Shown piece after piece: positions 34,474-44,349 of a DNA stretch of 64,000 bases (its first letter is position 1; each line of letters begins with the position of its first letter). The notes below the pieces were generated by a model. That model ran no database searches and was not told where the DNA came from. It saw only the letters and a program-made list of their open reading frames with translations. The position numbers and the translations under genes are program-made. The DNA is taken from NCBI RefSeq assembly GCF_024139115.2, contig NC_085140.1, positions 295,521,293-295,585,292 on the forward strand. The letters run 5' to 3'. Source of the stretch: Armigeres subalbatus. Taxonomy: Eukaryota; Arthropoda; Insecta; Diptera; Culicidae.

Positions 34474-35127
34474 TTGAAGGCGATGAGGAGTGACGTCAAG
34501 CTCGGTGATCTCGGCGCCGACGTACGTCGAATAAGACGTACCCGGATGGGCGAGATGATACTCGAGCTGAAGCGGGGCGTCTTGCGAAAGGGCGCTGCCT
34601 ACAAGAAGTTGGCGGAGGAGGTCCTAGGCGAGACGGTCAAGGTGAGGGCACTCACGACGGAGGTGAATCTAAGGGTTAAAGACCTGGACGAGATCACTGA
34701 CGTCGAAGAGCTCGTCACGGCACTGCGGCGACAGTGTGAAGTGGAGACGACCACCGCAGCCGTTCGGCTACGGAAAGGTCCAGCAGGGACGCAGGTAGCA
34801 TTGGTTCGGCTGTCTGCAGCGGACGCCTCCAAGGTAGTCAAGTTAGGGAGCGTCAAGGTGGGATGGTCGGTATGCCCTGTGGGCATATACAAGCAACCCG
34901 AAGTTTGCTTCAAGTGCCTGGAACCGGGGCAAAAGCAATGGGACTGCAAAGGCCCTGACAGAAGCAATCTCTGCCGACGCTGCGGATTGGAGGGACATAA
35001 GGCACAATGCTGCACGAACGCTCCCAATTGTTTGATTTGTTCCAGCAAAGCTGTGAACAGCAAGCACCCCATGGGGGGTTCGATGTGCCCGGCGTTTAAG
35101 CGTGCTACAAAATCACAGTGCAGGTAA
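34474..35127 (+). pseudogene. R1-type ORF1 (Gag-like) C-terminal part with zinc knuckles
   Basis: A 217-codon open stretch. It begins as a helical, charged region (VKLGDLGADVRRIRRTRMGE, VKVRALTTEVNLRVKDLDEI) and ends in three CCHC-like knuckles from about residue 146. The first reads CFKCLEPGQKQWDC, with Gln where the His ligand is expected. The second, CRRCGLEGHKAQCC, is canonical (CX2CX4HX4C). The third begins CLIC. ORF1 proteins of R1 elements bind element RNA. The upstream part (33,735-34,474) is out of frame, so this is a relic despite the long open stretch. Confidence 0.8.
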
Positions 35128-35380
35128 TGCAGCTGGCTTGCTCGGCCTCGCCCGAGTGTCCGGTGTGCGCAGGTTTAGAGGAAACGGTGGAACACGTGTT
35201 GTTCGTGTGTTCACGTTTTCGTGCAATGCGTGACCACATGCTTGCCACATGTGGTCTGGACACTATCCCGGACAAGCTAGTTCGGAGGATGTGTAAAGAT
35301 GAAGTTGGCTGGAACGCCGTTTTATCGGCTATCGTTCAAATCGTCTCGGAGCTACACAGAAGGTGGCGCGTGGACTCAAA
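35118..35380 (+). pseudogene. R1-type ORF2 C-terminal fragment
   Basis: The frame reads CPVCAGLEETVEHVLFVCSR and then a Leu/Trp-rich tail ending LHRRWRVDSN. The Cys-Cys-His-Cys pattern (CPVC...EHVLFVC) is the zinc-binding motif at the C-terminus of R1 ORF2. The frame stays open to 35,855 but composition after about 35,380 is that of an untranslated region. It lies directly against ORF1 because of the internal deletion. Confidence 0.75.
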
Positions 35381-36089
35381 TATGGCTAGTTCAGGCGCAA
35401 ATAAGAGGCGGTCCAAGGGTTCGGAGTCGGCTTCATGGATCATACCGGTGCCCTGTGGTCGAACTCGATCCTTTTATCGAACAAATGGCCGCGCGAAGAA
35501 CAACATGGTATCGTCGCTTTCGCGGCGTCGGTCAACCGGGCGGGTTCCGAGCCCGAGGACGGAAAGGGGTCCTCGTCAAGGCTGGGGCAGGCGTAGGCCT
35601 CGCGTCGGCAAGTCCCTCTGTGTGCTGGCGAATAAGCCCTATCGCAGAAAGGTCAATTTGGGGTGCACGCGGCATCATCATTCTTTATACCAGTCGTGCA
35701 GAGGGAAGCAGGCGCGAAGTCGACCCTTCCCACCTTCCGAGGACATAGGGCGTGGTAAGGCCACCTGGAAAGCCGGCAACGCGCTGGCACGATACCATGG
35801 TGTTCTTCTAAAAAAGCGAGTTACGATGCTCGGTGCTGCAAGGACACGCAGCTAACCTCGAGGGTGCGTTGTGCACTGGCCCCCCTTTGAAGCATTACTT
35901 TCTGGTTGTACCGAAGGGGCTATGGGCTTGGCGGCTATGGAAACGGCTTAGCGGGTCGGGGATGTAGTCCTGCCTCCCTCGTTTGCTGTTGGAGGTGATC
36001 CCTAACCCCGCACTTCCTGAACAACCCAGGATGTCTGTTGAGCAGATTCCCCCTCCATTGCTAAGGAAGAAAAAAAAAAGACATCAACT

Positions 36090-36660
36090 TAGTTCATCGA
36101 GCTGAGTCGATTGGTATATAACACTCAGAGTGTAAAATAATCGAAAATATTTAGTGAAGTCCATTTTTCTTCATTTGTCAGTTCACTTCCGACACATTCA
36201 TAGTCGGCTCTGGACAGTCAATAGTCAGTCAGTTGAATATTAGTCATTGAATATTTATGCACATTTTACAAATTGATAAATTATCTGAAATCTGAACACG
36301 TTTCAAATGAGTAAAGTGATTTATCACACAGGACTGAATCCGATTTCCATCCGCGAGGCACTTTCAGCGGTAAACATCAACATAAACAATGATTATTATG
36401 TTTTTTTCTGCACATAGTAAACACATTCAGTGACAGTCGAATGAATGAGTTCGTGGAGTAGTCGTCTGACTATGTCATTCTATGTTTTGAATATTCATGC
36501 GATGTTTGTCAAAATTCGGACCGAAGTTGCTTCATGAAGATGAATATTTTAGGCTCTGTATAACACTATCGGCCTCCGGGCGTGCTATCAAAAATTCGCT
36601 TTTGGAGTAATCATATAGCCTTCTGGTCCAACTTTGTTGTACGATAAAGGCAAAAATAAA
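36090..36660 (+). mobile_element. 3' untranslated fragment of a common Aedes retroelement, interrupted
   Basis: GAGTCGATTGGTATATAACACT (36,104 onward) and, after the nested insertion, ATCGGCCTCCGGGCG to GTACGATAAAGGCAAAA. The same tail type (GAGTCGATTGGTAAATAACA) follows the RTE-like C-terminal fragment at 44,600-44,700, which is why I assign it to that group. Confidence 0.6.
36126..36558. mobile_element. 433-bp CAGAG-ended element with 9-bp repeat
   Basis: It begins CAGAGTGTAAAATAATCG and its reverse-complemented end begins CAGAGCCTAAAATATTC. TATAACACT flanks both sides (36,117-36,125 and 36,559-36,567). Removing it rejoins the 3' untranslated sequence around it. The CAGAG ends and an 8-9-bp duplication suggest a nonautonomous hAT-type element. 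No coding capacity. Confidence 0.8.
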
Positions 36661-36831
36661 TCAAGAACAACTTCAAGAAATTCTAGGAAAATCAGTTTTT
36701 AGAAAACCAGTAATTTAGAGATAGGTGGCACAGTTTACAATGAAAAACTATGACACTCATTTAGTTATTTTAGAATTAAATACGGATTTGGTAGAAGCCG
36801 CGAGAAGATTTGAGTTTATGCGGCAAATTAA

Positions 36832-36995
36832 TTAGTATTTTACTGAAGTGTCATTTGCGTGAATTTATTACTTTTCTAGTGTAGTGATGAACTTAATTTT
36901 AAAATTAAAAAATCACTTAAATAAAGAAAAAAAAAAGCATTTCTAGTGTAAAGTAAATGAAATTTGCTTAAATTACACTTCAGTAAAATTCTAAC
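36832..36995. mobile_element. Foldback MITE, about 164 bp
   Basis: TTAGTATTTTACTGAAGTGT at the left matches the reverse-complemented right end TTAGAATTTTACTGAAGTGT. The similarity continues inward through the CTTTTCTAGTGTA region. Confidence 0.7.
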
Positions 36996-36999
36996 TAGA

Positions 37000-38440
37000 A
37001 AGTCACAAACACCGCTAGGGCTTCAAGCCTTATTCTCTACAGTATACAAAGTATTTTAAAGTAATTTTATTTTCCTCCCTTCATCGACCAACGTGTTGCA
37101 ACGGTTAACAATGGGAGGCGGGAACATGGTGATCTAATGAGCAGATGTCTAAATGTCTAATTCGAAGGCGAGATGAATGGGAAAAGATGGTGGCACGGCA
37201 CCCTTGGTGGCACCCATTTCACGGTTCAATGAATATGTCAGATGAAAGGTAACAGAAAGTCATGACGTGGAACGGGTGAGATGAGATGTTTCTATTTCAT
37301 CTTCAAGGGGGTGTGATTAAAAAATTAGAATTTTCATCGTGCATGCTCAATTGCTCACTGCTGAAAGAAATCACAGAAGTAAACAAAACAATTTGCACTC
37401 CATTTTCGTATGTTATTGATATGGGTACCTTTGTGAGTACATATTATGTATGCAAGAAGCAGTAACCCTATATCAACACTATAAAAAGTAGATGATTAAA
37501 TTCCTATTAACATAGCGTTGAATAAAAAACAAAATCATTAGGGAGCTTGTGATAAAACACTTCGTATTAAAATCATTATGGATCATGAAATCAGTATTGA
37601 ATGAAAAAAATTGCAAATTTGTATATCTATATAAAAAAAAGTGTCTCTGATTAAGAGCGATTGTAAGCAATGTTGATAATGATTTTATTGATCAACGATC
37701 AAATGGCCAGCAAAAGAAACAAAAACAATCATCACAATATCAACATTGTTCACATGAAAACGAAAAAGATCTCAATCAGAAATTTCTTTCTACGATCGCC
37801 AATCATAATATTGTATGCTTACTTGCGACTTCAATTTACCAGCTCACAAGTAGTAGGTAAAAGACGTCGATCGTCTTTTTCAAACAACGATCTGCCCAAG
37901 CATGTAGCACCACGCAGTAAGCTCGCACTGATCATAGCAGCATAACGCAGCATCTTGTGCTGGTGGCATTTAGACATTCGAACACTAAATGCGGGATGGG
38001 CTTTTGTTGCGCGCGCGTAGTCTCTTTGTATGGTGCGTGGGAAGTAGGCATTGGCGTAGCAGTTTCACGGATCAGTAAATATGTCAGATGAAAGCTAACA
38101 GAAAGCCATGACCGGAAACGGGTGAGTTTATTTTGTTGAGACGGTTTGATGTTAGAAACAAAAGTCGTTTAGATAAATCTTGAACCTTGTCGAGTGCTAA
38201 CAACCTATTCAGATGACGACATTCAACATATCATAATTGGCTGTATTTTAAAATAATATTACGAATAAAAGACTCATTTTCTGGGTGGCTGCACAAAAAG
38301 GGAGGAAGAAAAGTTCATATCCCATGTTCAAACGCTTGGCAGTTCTGTACCCAACATGCATCGGACAGCAGAACAAATGGAACGAAGCTACAATCAATAT
38401 GACCCCAGAACGCAGGCAACGTAAATTTTTTGACAAAAGT
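37000..38440. other. Intergenic sequence with a dispersed direct repeat
   Basis: No gene. About 37,210-37,280 and 38,065-38,130 share TATGTCAGATGAAAG.TAACAGAAAG and CGGGTGAG in the same orientation, suggesting an old duplicated or inserted unit. The rest is AT-rich. Confidence 0.45.
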
Positions 38441-38449
38441 ACACTTTAG

Positions 38450-38734
38450 GGCCCTCCTTAGCCGTGCGGTAAGACGCGCGGCTACAAAGCAAGACCATGC
38501 TGAGGGTGGTTCGATTCCCGGTGCCGGTCTAGGCAATTTTCGGATTGGAAATTGTCTCGACTTCCCTGGGCATAAAAGTATCATCGTGCTAGCCTCATGA
38601 TATACGAATGCAAAAATGGTAACCTGGCTTAGAAACCTCGCAGTTAATAACTGTGGAAGTGCGCAATGAACACTAAGCTGCGAGGCGGCTCTGTCCCAGT
38701 GTGGGGATGTAATGCCAATAAGAAGAAGAAGAAG
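38450..38734 (+). mobile_element. Feilai: Feilai SINE, full length
   Basis: A tRNA-like head with A-box (TTAGCCGTGCGGTAAG) and B-box (GGTTCGATTCCCGG) for RNA polymerase III, then the conserved body and a (GAA)n tail ending at 38,734. A 9-bp duplication ACACTTTAG flanks it (38,441-38,449 and 38,735-38,743). Confidence 0.95.
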
Positions 38735-38830
38735 ACACTTTAGCGCTTATTTTCAAGTGAATTTGCGCCTAGAGGACAGCTCTCGGCGAGTTTTGCCAAA
38801 CTACCAAAAATTAAGAGAAACGGTTGAAAA

Positions 38831-39077
38831 AGGGGCCCTCCTTAACCGTGCGGTAAGACGCGCGGCTACAAAGCTAGACCATGCTGAGGGTGGCTGGGTT
38901 CGATTCCCGGAGCCGGTCTAGGCAATTTTCGGATTGGAAATTGTCTCGACTTCCTTGGGCATAAAAGTATTATCGTGTTAGCCTCATGATAGTGCTTAAG
39001 TGCTTAATGAACACTAAGCTGCGATGCGAGGCGGCTCTGTCCCAGTGATGTAATGTTGATAAGAAGAAGAAGAAGAA
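38831..39077 (+). mobile_element. Feilai: Feilai SINE with internal deletion
   Basis: Same family, 9-bp duplication GGTTGAAAA (38,822-38,830 and 39,078-39,086). The head and tail are intact, but about 55 bp of the body (the part containing CCTCGCAGTTAATAACTG in the other copies) is missing. It lies less than 100 bp from the previous Feilai, in the same orientation. Confidence 0.93.
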
Positions 39078-39138
39078 GGTTGAAAACTAAAAAAATGCAG
39101 CATTTCAAAGAGGTAAAATAGAGAGATTGATATGATAA

Positions 39139-39500
39139 CTAATATCAATACTTGTTACGTCCCAGTCCGTATCCATAACCGCTATTGTCCACAACCTTAG
39201 CGCAGACAGTTACAACTGGTATGGATGATCCCTAGTTTTTGCCATACACGGGCCAACTTCCATACACGTTCGGATATGTAAACTTTTCATATGCAACATT
39301 TGGTTAGACAATGACCTTATCGTAGGTTGGCCACACCGTGCTGGTGGGTTGGCGTAGGTCACAAAAACTTGTACATATGGCGAAGGGTACGCATTGGCGC
39401 AGATGGCCAGAACCAGAGCAACGATGACATTGATAGCCTATGGATGATACGAAAATGTTATATAATTGAGATTAGAATTGATATTATTCATTGCCTTCAT
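39139..39500 (-). pseudogene. Secreted Tyr-rich protein gene B, copy 3 (decayed)
   Basis: Read on the minus strand: ATG AAG (39,495-39,500), a 57-nt intron (39,438-39,494) whose donor is GC instead of GT, then AINVIVALVLAICANA. A deletion removes part of the NPWSLKTSTVW region and shifts frame. Later in-frame stops appear (VIV*, GKN*, KY*Y) before the homologous TAG at 39,139. The signal-peptide part is still recognisable and the TATA box survives at 39,576-39,583. Unlike copy 1, damage here includes substitutions to stops and a larger deletion, so this is a genuine pseudogene. It is divergent from the intact gene A copy 3. Confidence 0.88.
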
Positions 39501-39664
39501 TTTCATTTTCTAGATTGGTAGAATCTGTTGAACAATTAGAACAGTTATTTGACTAATGTGTCTAAAAGCTGTCTGCTTTTATACTGATTTAATCGATTCC
39601 AAATTCCAGATAGGAAGTGTCATAACTAACCGGTGGCGAAAAAATTGCCAACAAACAAAATGTT

Positions 39665-39755
39665 CTTTTTATTTCTTTGCTTTTGCTGGCAACCAACAGT
39701 AATCATATCGTTTTCAAGATCAGTCATGCGGATGCGATATATGTTGAAATAATAA
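39665..39755. promoter_or_regulatory. Conserved intergenic block of the A/B pair, copy 3 (inverted)
   Basis: The reverse complement carries ATTTCAACATATATCGCATC, ACTGATCTTGAAAACGATAT and GCAAAGAAATAAAAAGAACA, as in copies 1 and 2, while surrounding spacer has diverged. Retention next to a dead gene B but a live gene A suggests it serves gene A or both. Confidence 0.5.
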
Positions 39756-40040
39756 ATTGAGCTGTTCGCGATTTATTTATCTACTAGTTATTCCTTGTTC
39801 CACACTGTATATCAATATTAAACAATACGGAGGTAGATTTTGTGTGATCAAACCGAAAAACTAGACGAACAATTTAGAGGAAATTAAATAACGAATCGTG
39901 CTGGGGTGAACAGTAGAGGAAAACTAATTACTCAAAAAAGATTACATATAAAAAAAATCATTGCAAAATTGAAGTAAAGGTAGTATTTTATGTGTTCAAG
40001 CAATACACAAAAATGTGCTCGTTTTTCGCATTGACCAATT

Positions 40041-40049
40041 TATATAAAA
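40041..40049 (+). promoter_or_regulatory. TATA box of gene A copy 3
   Basis: TATATAAAA, 88 nt before the ATG, followed by the same leader sequence as copy 2. Confidence 0.75.
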
Positions 40050-40128
40050 TGGATCACTGAAAATGACTCTTCACCAGTCAACCAGCAGTGTTCTCGAAGA
40101 TCAAACCAACTAAATCCGCAGCGCTATA

Positions 40129-40539
40129 ATGAAGGTAATCAATTTGAGCTTTCTATTAAATGCACTACGATTTACAATCTGTTGTTTGCAGTTTGCTATT
40201 ACTGTTATTGCAATTGCGTTGGCGACCGTAGCCAATGCATCACCCACTCCGTACGTTCAAGATGTTGTGACCTATTCCAACCCATGGCCACTGAAGTCCA
40301 GTACGGTTTGGCCAGCCTACGGTGGTTTGTATGGCGGTAAGATCGCTGTGGTTCCAGATGTTGCCTATGGAAAGTACTCCTACCCGAGCGTTTTTGGAAG
40401 TTGGCCCGCGTATGGCAAGAGCTGGGGATACTCTTCACCGGTGGCCGTCGTTGGTGCCAAGATTGTGGACAATGGACAGTGGAATTACGGTGGATATGGA
40501 TACGGTTATGGCCTCGGATATAACAAGCACTGGCTGTAA
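40129..40539 (+). CDS. Secreted Gly/Tyr-rich protein, gene A (copy 3, intact)
   Basis: ATG AAG (40,129-40,134), 57-nt GT...AG intron (40,135-40,191), exon 2 40,192-40,539. The spliced product has 117 aa, as for copy 2, from which it differs at about eight positions: five in or next to the signal peptide (MKFAITVIAIALATVANASP here) and three conservative changes in the mature part (Tyr/Phe, Asn/Ser, Val/Ile). That distribution suggests purifying selection on the mature protein, so both A copies are probably used. The tail GYGYGYGLGYNKHWL is unchanged. The intron is stop-free and in frame here too. An AATAAA poly(A) signal lies at 40,579-40,584. Orientation is opposite to the copy-2 gene. Confidence 0.88.
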   Translation: MKVINLSFLLNALRFTICCLQFAITVIAIALATVANASPTPYVQDVVTYSNPWPLKSSTVWPAYGGLYGGKIAVVPDVAYGKYSYPSVFGSWPAYGKSWGYSSPVAVVGAKIVDNGQWNYGGYGYGYGLGYNKHWL

Positions 40540-40578
40540 ACATGGGATGTGACAAGCAATGATTGTGGTGAAATATGT

Positions 40579-40584
40579 AAATAA
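40579..40584 (+). terminator. Poly(A) signal of gene A copy 3
   Basis: AATAAA about 40 nt after the stop, in an AAATAAATAAAT context. Confidence 0.6.
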
Positions 40585-40639
40585 ATAAATATTCGAAATT
40601 GAATTCTGCAAAACACGTGCATTGTTTTTTTAAACTGAA

Positions 40640-40970
40640 ATGCAATTATTCATCAGCAAATTGATTTTCAACCATGCTTTATGTCCTTTAAAGATCATTA
40701 GTAGAGTGAGGGTTTTAACTAAATAAATATTTCGTTAAAGTTTGCAAACTATTTCAAAAGTTTTGGGAATCAAATTATTCCTTGAACGGAAAACACATTA
40801 CAAATTTTTCTTCCATTTTTTTGTTTTTCGAGATTTTCATTATTTAGTATCGTGAACATGAAAAGATCAACAAGGAAACATCCGAATGTTCATTGTTTGC
40901 AATCTTATCTTCGTAATTGTCTCTGATAAACCTCTATATATAATATGAAGAACGGAAAAATCTCGTAACT
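40640..40970. other. AT-rich spacer
   Basis: Nothing recognised. Confidence 0.5.
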
Positions 40971-41862
40971 GAAGTAGGTTGATGGAAGCAGCTGGTAAGG
41001 ACGGTGTCCAAGCTGAACTCATTAAGATGTGCCTGGATAAGCTGGCCAATTTTCTGCACATGCTGATAGTCAGAATCAGGAAAAACAGCTACCGAAGGAG
41101 TCATATGCCCCGCAGCTATGGAAGATCATGGACGAAAACAGCTTTTCCATGAAGCTCACAACACTGATCAAAGCGACGATGGATGATGTGCACAATTGTG
41201 TGAAGATTTCGGGCGAACACTCTAGTTCGTTCGAATCCCGCCAAAGGCGACTACAAAGTGATGGACTTTCGTGCCTGTTGTTCAATATTGCACTAGAAAG
41301 TGTCATGCGGATTCTTGATTACGGCTGATAATAATGTTAGTCGTGAAATACGAAGGCGCATCATCTGTGGAAGTCGGGCCTACTACGGGATCCAGATAAA
41401 ACTGCGGTCAAAAAAGATTCAAACCCGCACTAAATATATCATTGAGCAATTCAATATCGCACATATGAATCAACCATCATGTTTACGTTGCTTGCCACAC
41501 ACCAGCACCACACAATCATGTACAGAACTCTTATAATACCGGTGGTCCTCTACTCATGTCCGCAGAGGCTTGGACCATGCTCGAGGAGGGCTTGCAAGAA
41601 GTCGGGGTATTCGAGATCTCTTGCTTAGGGCCATCTTTGGCGGTGTGCAAGAGAACGGTGTGTGGCGGCGAAGAATGAACAACGGACTCACCCAACTCTA
41701 CGATGAACCCAATACCCAGAAGGTTGCTAAAGCTGGAAGGGTACGATGGCCAGGGTATGTTTTTTTTTTAAAGGCAGGAACACCGTCTTCGACCAGAGGT
41801 CGTACAGACTGAACACATAAACACCTAGTATGAGACAACGGACACTTAACATCCAGTGGACC
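40970..41862 (+). mobile_element. RTE-like retrotransposon fragment 1 (decayed RT)
   Basis: Pieces in several frames match the reverse transcriptase group better seen at 42,119: AAGKDGVQAELIK near 40,985, SREIRRRIICGSRAYYGIQI near 41,340, and AIFGGVQENGVWRRRMNNGL near 41,627 followed by GRVRWPGYV. The order is correct for the RT thumb and C-terminal region, but frames are broken throughout. It runs into a GA-rich tract that may be its 3' tail. Confidence 0.7.
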
Positions 41863-41875
41863 AGTGGAGACTTTT

Positions 41876-42117
41876 TCGGGAAAGGAAGGAAAAGAAGATA
41901 GAAGCAGGTTTAAAAAAGAAGGAAGAGGAAGGAGGAAAAAGGAAGGAAAAAGACAAAATATGGAAGAGGAACGAAAGGAGAAGGAAGAAGGAATGAAAAA
42001 GAAGGGGAGAAGGAAGAACCAAGAAGAAAAAAGGAAGAAAGAAGAAGGAAGAAAAAAGAAGGAGGGAGAAGGTGGAAGACGGAATAGGAAATAAGGAGAA
42101 AGGAAGAAGTAAGAAGG
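41876..42117 (+). repeat. GA-rich tract 1 (GGAAGAA-type)
   Basis: About 240 bp of almost pure purine in units like GGAAGAA and GGAAAAAG. Frames through it give Lys/Glu/Arg-only or Phe/Leu/Ser-only peptides and are not genes. It separates two RTE-like fragments. Confidence 0.9.
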
Positions 42118-42118
42118 T

Positions 42119-43845
42119 ATGCGGAGGTTTTACGCAACTGTCAATGGCGCGCAGCATAAGACTGCCCCCGTGCCCGCCATGTGCAATGATCGAGAGGGGA
42201 ATTTCCTGACAGACAAGACTATGGTGGCAGCCAGGTGGAAGGAGCACTTTGAAGATGTGTTGAATGGTGAAAATGAAGGTGTTTTAAGGAGCAGGATGGA
42301 CACAGTCGGCGATGGTCAAGCTGTGGAACCACCAACGCTGGACGAGGTTATGAAGGCTCTAAACGAGCTGAAAAACAGGAAAGCTGCTGGGAAGGACGAG
42401 ATCCCGGTCGAGCTTCTCAAACACGGAAGTGAGCAGTTGCACTACATTTTCCAGAAAATATGGGAGGATGAAGAACTGCCTGCCGGCTGGTTGGATGGCC
42501 TCATATGCCCAATCTATAAAAAAGGGCACAGACTAAAGTGTGCCAATTACAGAGAGATCACCCTTCTGAACTCGGCGTACAGAATCCTGTCGCGTATCTT
42601 GTTTAACGGACTGATACCGCTTGAGAAGTCCTTCGTCGGCGAATACCAGGCAGATTTTCGTGAGGGCCGATCAACGACGGATCAGATGTTAAGCCTGCGG
42701 ATGATGCTTGATAACTTCCGGGAGTAAAACTTGCAGACTCACCATCTGTTCATTGATTTCAAAGCCGCGTACGATTCAGTGAAGAGAAATGAGCTGTGGC
42801 AGATGGTTTTCCGGCGAACATGGTTTTCCGGCGAAACTGATTAGACTGATACGTGGAACGCTGGATGGCTCGAAATCAAATATTTGGATTGCAGACGAAG
42901 TGTCAACCTCGTTTGTGACCTTGGACGGATTGATTCAACATTGCATTCGAAGGCGCTCTTAGGAGATCTGGCGTGCAGAGGAACGGCACTATCATCTCAC
43001 GGTCGCATATGCTTCTGGGTTTTGCGGACGACATCGACCTTATTGGAATCGATCGCAGAGCAGTAGTGGAGGCTTTTGTCCCACTGAAGAGGGAGACGGC
43101 GAGGATAGACTTAACCATAAACTCTACTAAGACAAAGTACATGGTGCAGGTAGAGATAGGGGAAGACCTAGTGGTGTTGGTGCAGAGGTAGTGCTTGATA
43201 GGGATGGGTTTGAAGTTATTGAAGAATTTGTTTATCTTGGAACGCTTGTGACATGTTACAATGATGTTTCCCGTGAAGTGGAAAGACGTATTGCTGCTGC
43301 AAATAGGGCCTTTTACGGATTACGTAACCAGCTTAGATCCCGCATCATGCAGACGGAAACGAAATTTGTTCTATACAAAACTTTGATTCTACAAGTGGCC
43401 CTTTATGGACATGAAGCACGGACATTAAAAGAGGCGGGCCGGAGAGCTTTCGGGGTTTTCGAGCGAAAAGTGCTGCGTACAATACTCGGAGGGAAACTAG
43501 AAAATGGTGTGTGGCGCAGACGCATGAATCATGAGCTGTATTAAGTATCCAAAGAAGAAAATATTGTGAATCGTATAAAATACGGCAGACTTCAGTGGGC
43601 TGGTCACTTAGTGCGAATGTCGGAAGAAAGAATAGCAAAACAATATTCAACAGAGAACTAGATAGGGGCCGGCGACTTCGTGGAAGGCCACGAACACGCT
43701 GGGTGCACGTGGTGGAATCGGACCTGGGGGCCCTGGACGTTCGCGGAAACTAGAGGAACATCGTCCAAGACCGACGATTCTGGAGCTCTACAATACGCCA
43801 GGCATAGGTGTATCGACGCTGTAGCCCACCAGGTATCCAGGTAGT
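42119..43845 (+). mobile_element. RTE-like retrotransposon fragment 2 (RT domain)
   Basis: The 202-codon open part 42,119-42,727 contains ALNELKNRKAAGKDEIPVEL, CPIYKKG, NYREITLLNSAYRILSRILF and EGRSTTDQ, the fingers of a non-LTR reverse transcriptase. After a stop, FIDFKAAYDSV (about 42,755) supplies the motif-A aspartate and FADDIDLI (about 43,020) the FADD active site. The C-terminal region reads FERKVLRTILGGKLENGVWR near 43,460-43,515. At least three frameshifts or stops make it nonfunctional. The endonuclease half is missing; a matching one lies at 13,835-14,600. It ends at a second GA tract. Confidence 0.82.
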
Positions 43846-43846
43846 T

Positions 43847-44325
43847 AAGAAGGTAGAAGGAAAAAGGAAGAAGGAAAAAGGAATAAGAAATAAGGAAGAA
43901 GAAAGAAGGAAGAAGAAAGAAGAAAGAAGGAAGAAGAGAGGAGAAAGAAGAAAGAAGGAAAAAGGTAGAAGGAAGATAGAAAAAGAAAGTAGGAAGAAGG
44001 AAGAAGCAAGAAGAAAGATAGAAGAAGGAAAAAAGAAGAGAGAAGAAGGAAAAGGAAGAAGTAAGAAGGAAGAAGGAAGAAAGAAGAAGGAAAAGGAAGA
44101 AGTAAGAAGGAAGAAGAGAGAAGTAAGAAAGAAGAAGGACGAAGGAAGAAGGGAGAATGTAGAAGGAAGAAGGGAAAAGGAAGAAAGAAGAAGGAATAAT
44201 GAGGATGAAGAAGGAAGAAAGAAGAAAGGAGAAGGGAAAAGAAAGAAGGAAGAAGGAAGGGAGAAGGAAGAAGAAAGAAGAAAGAAGGAAAAATGAGAAT
44301 GAAACAAGAAAAAAGAAGAAAGATG
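43847..44325 (+). repeat. GA-rich tract 2 (GAAGGAAGAA-type)
   Basis: About 480 bp of GGAAGAAGAAAGAAG-like purine sequence between retroelement fragments 2 and 3. Long frames on both strands are low-complexity artefacts. Confidence 0.9.
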
Positions 44326-44349
44326 GAATAAGTTCTTATTTCTCACGTT

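Larger units (their letters stand above)
16034..34775. repeat. Duplicated block, copy 2
   Basis: This is the second and better-quality copy of 50-11,300. Its reading frames for genes A and B are intact. Relative to copy 1 it is enlarged by a 3.7-kb foldback (16,092-19,775), two MITEs (23,586-23,670 and 24,382-24,594) and a 4.7-kb block (27,889-32,550) containing a Feilai SINE, three palindromic elements and minisatellite. Confidence 0.9.
33625..36072 (+). mobile_element. R1-type non-LTR retrotransposon with internal deletion
   Basis: The leader begins near TTTAACGGAGCCTGTAG. ORF1 opens at 33,735 (MENQVNFSISGSS), is frameshifted between about 34,052 and 34,474, and closes at 35,127. Directly after it lies the C-terminus of ORF2, from about 35,120. 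The endonuclease and reverse transcriptase are absent, a deletion of most of ORF2. The 3' end runs through a GC-rich untranslated region to an A-rich tail at 36,061-36,080. The element is dead, but its ORF1 half is the best-preserved R1 protein in the window. Confidence 0.8.

Noticed and set aside
35118..35855. 245-codon open frame as a full protein
   Set aside because: Only the first ~85 codons match an R1 ORF2 end; the remainder is GC-rich 3' untranslated sequence with two frames open at once.
38450..39077. tRNA genes suggested by A- and B-box sequences
   Set aside because: They are the tRNA-derived heads of Feilai SINEs, without a tRNA acceptor stem.
41864..42094. Lys/Glu/Arg-rich frame in the GA tract, and Phe/Leu/Ser-rich frames on the other strand
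   Set aside because: Pure consequence of the GGAAGAA simple repeat; the same happens at 43,750-44,376.
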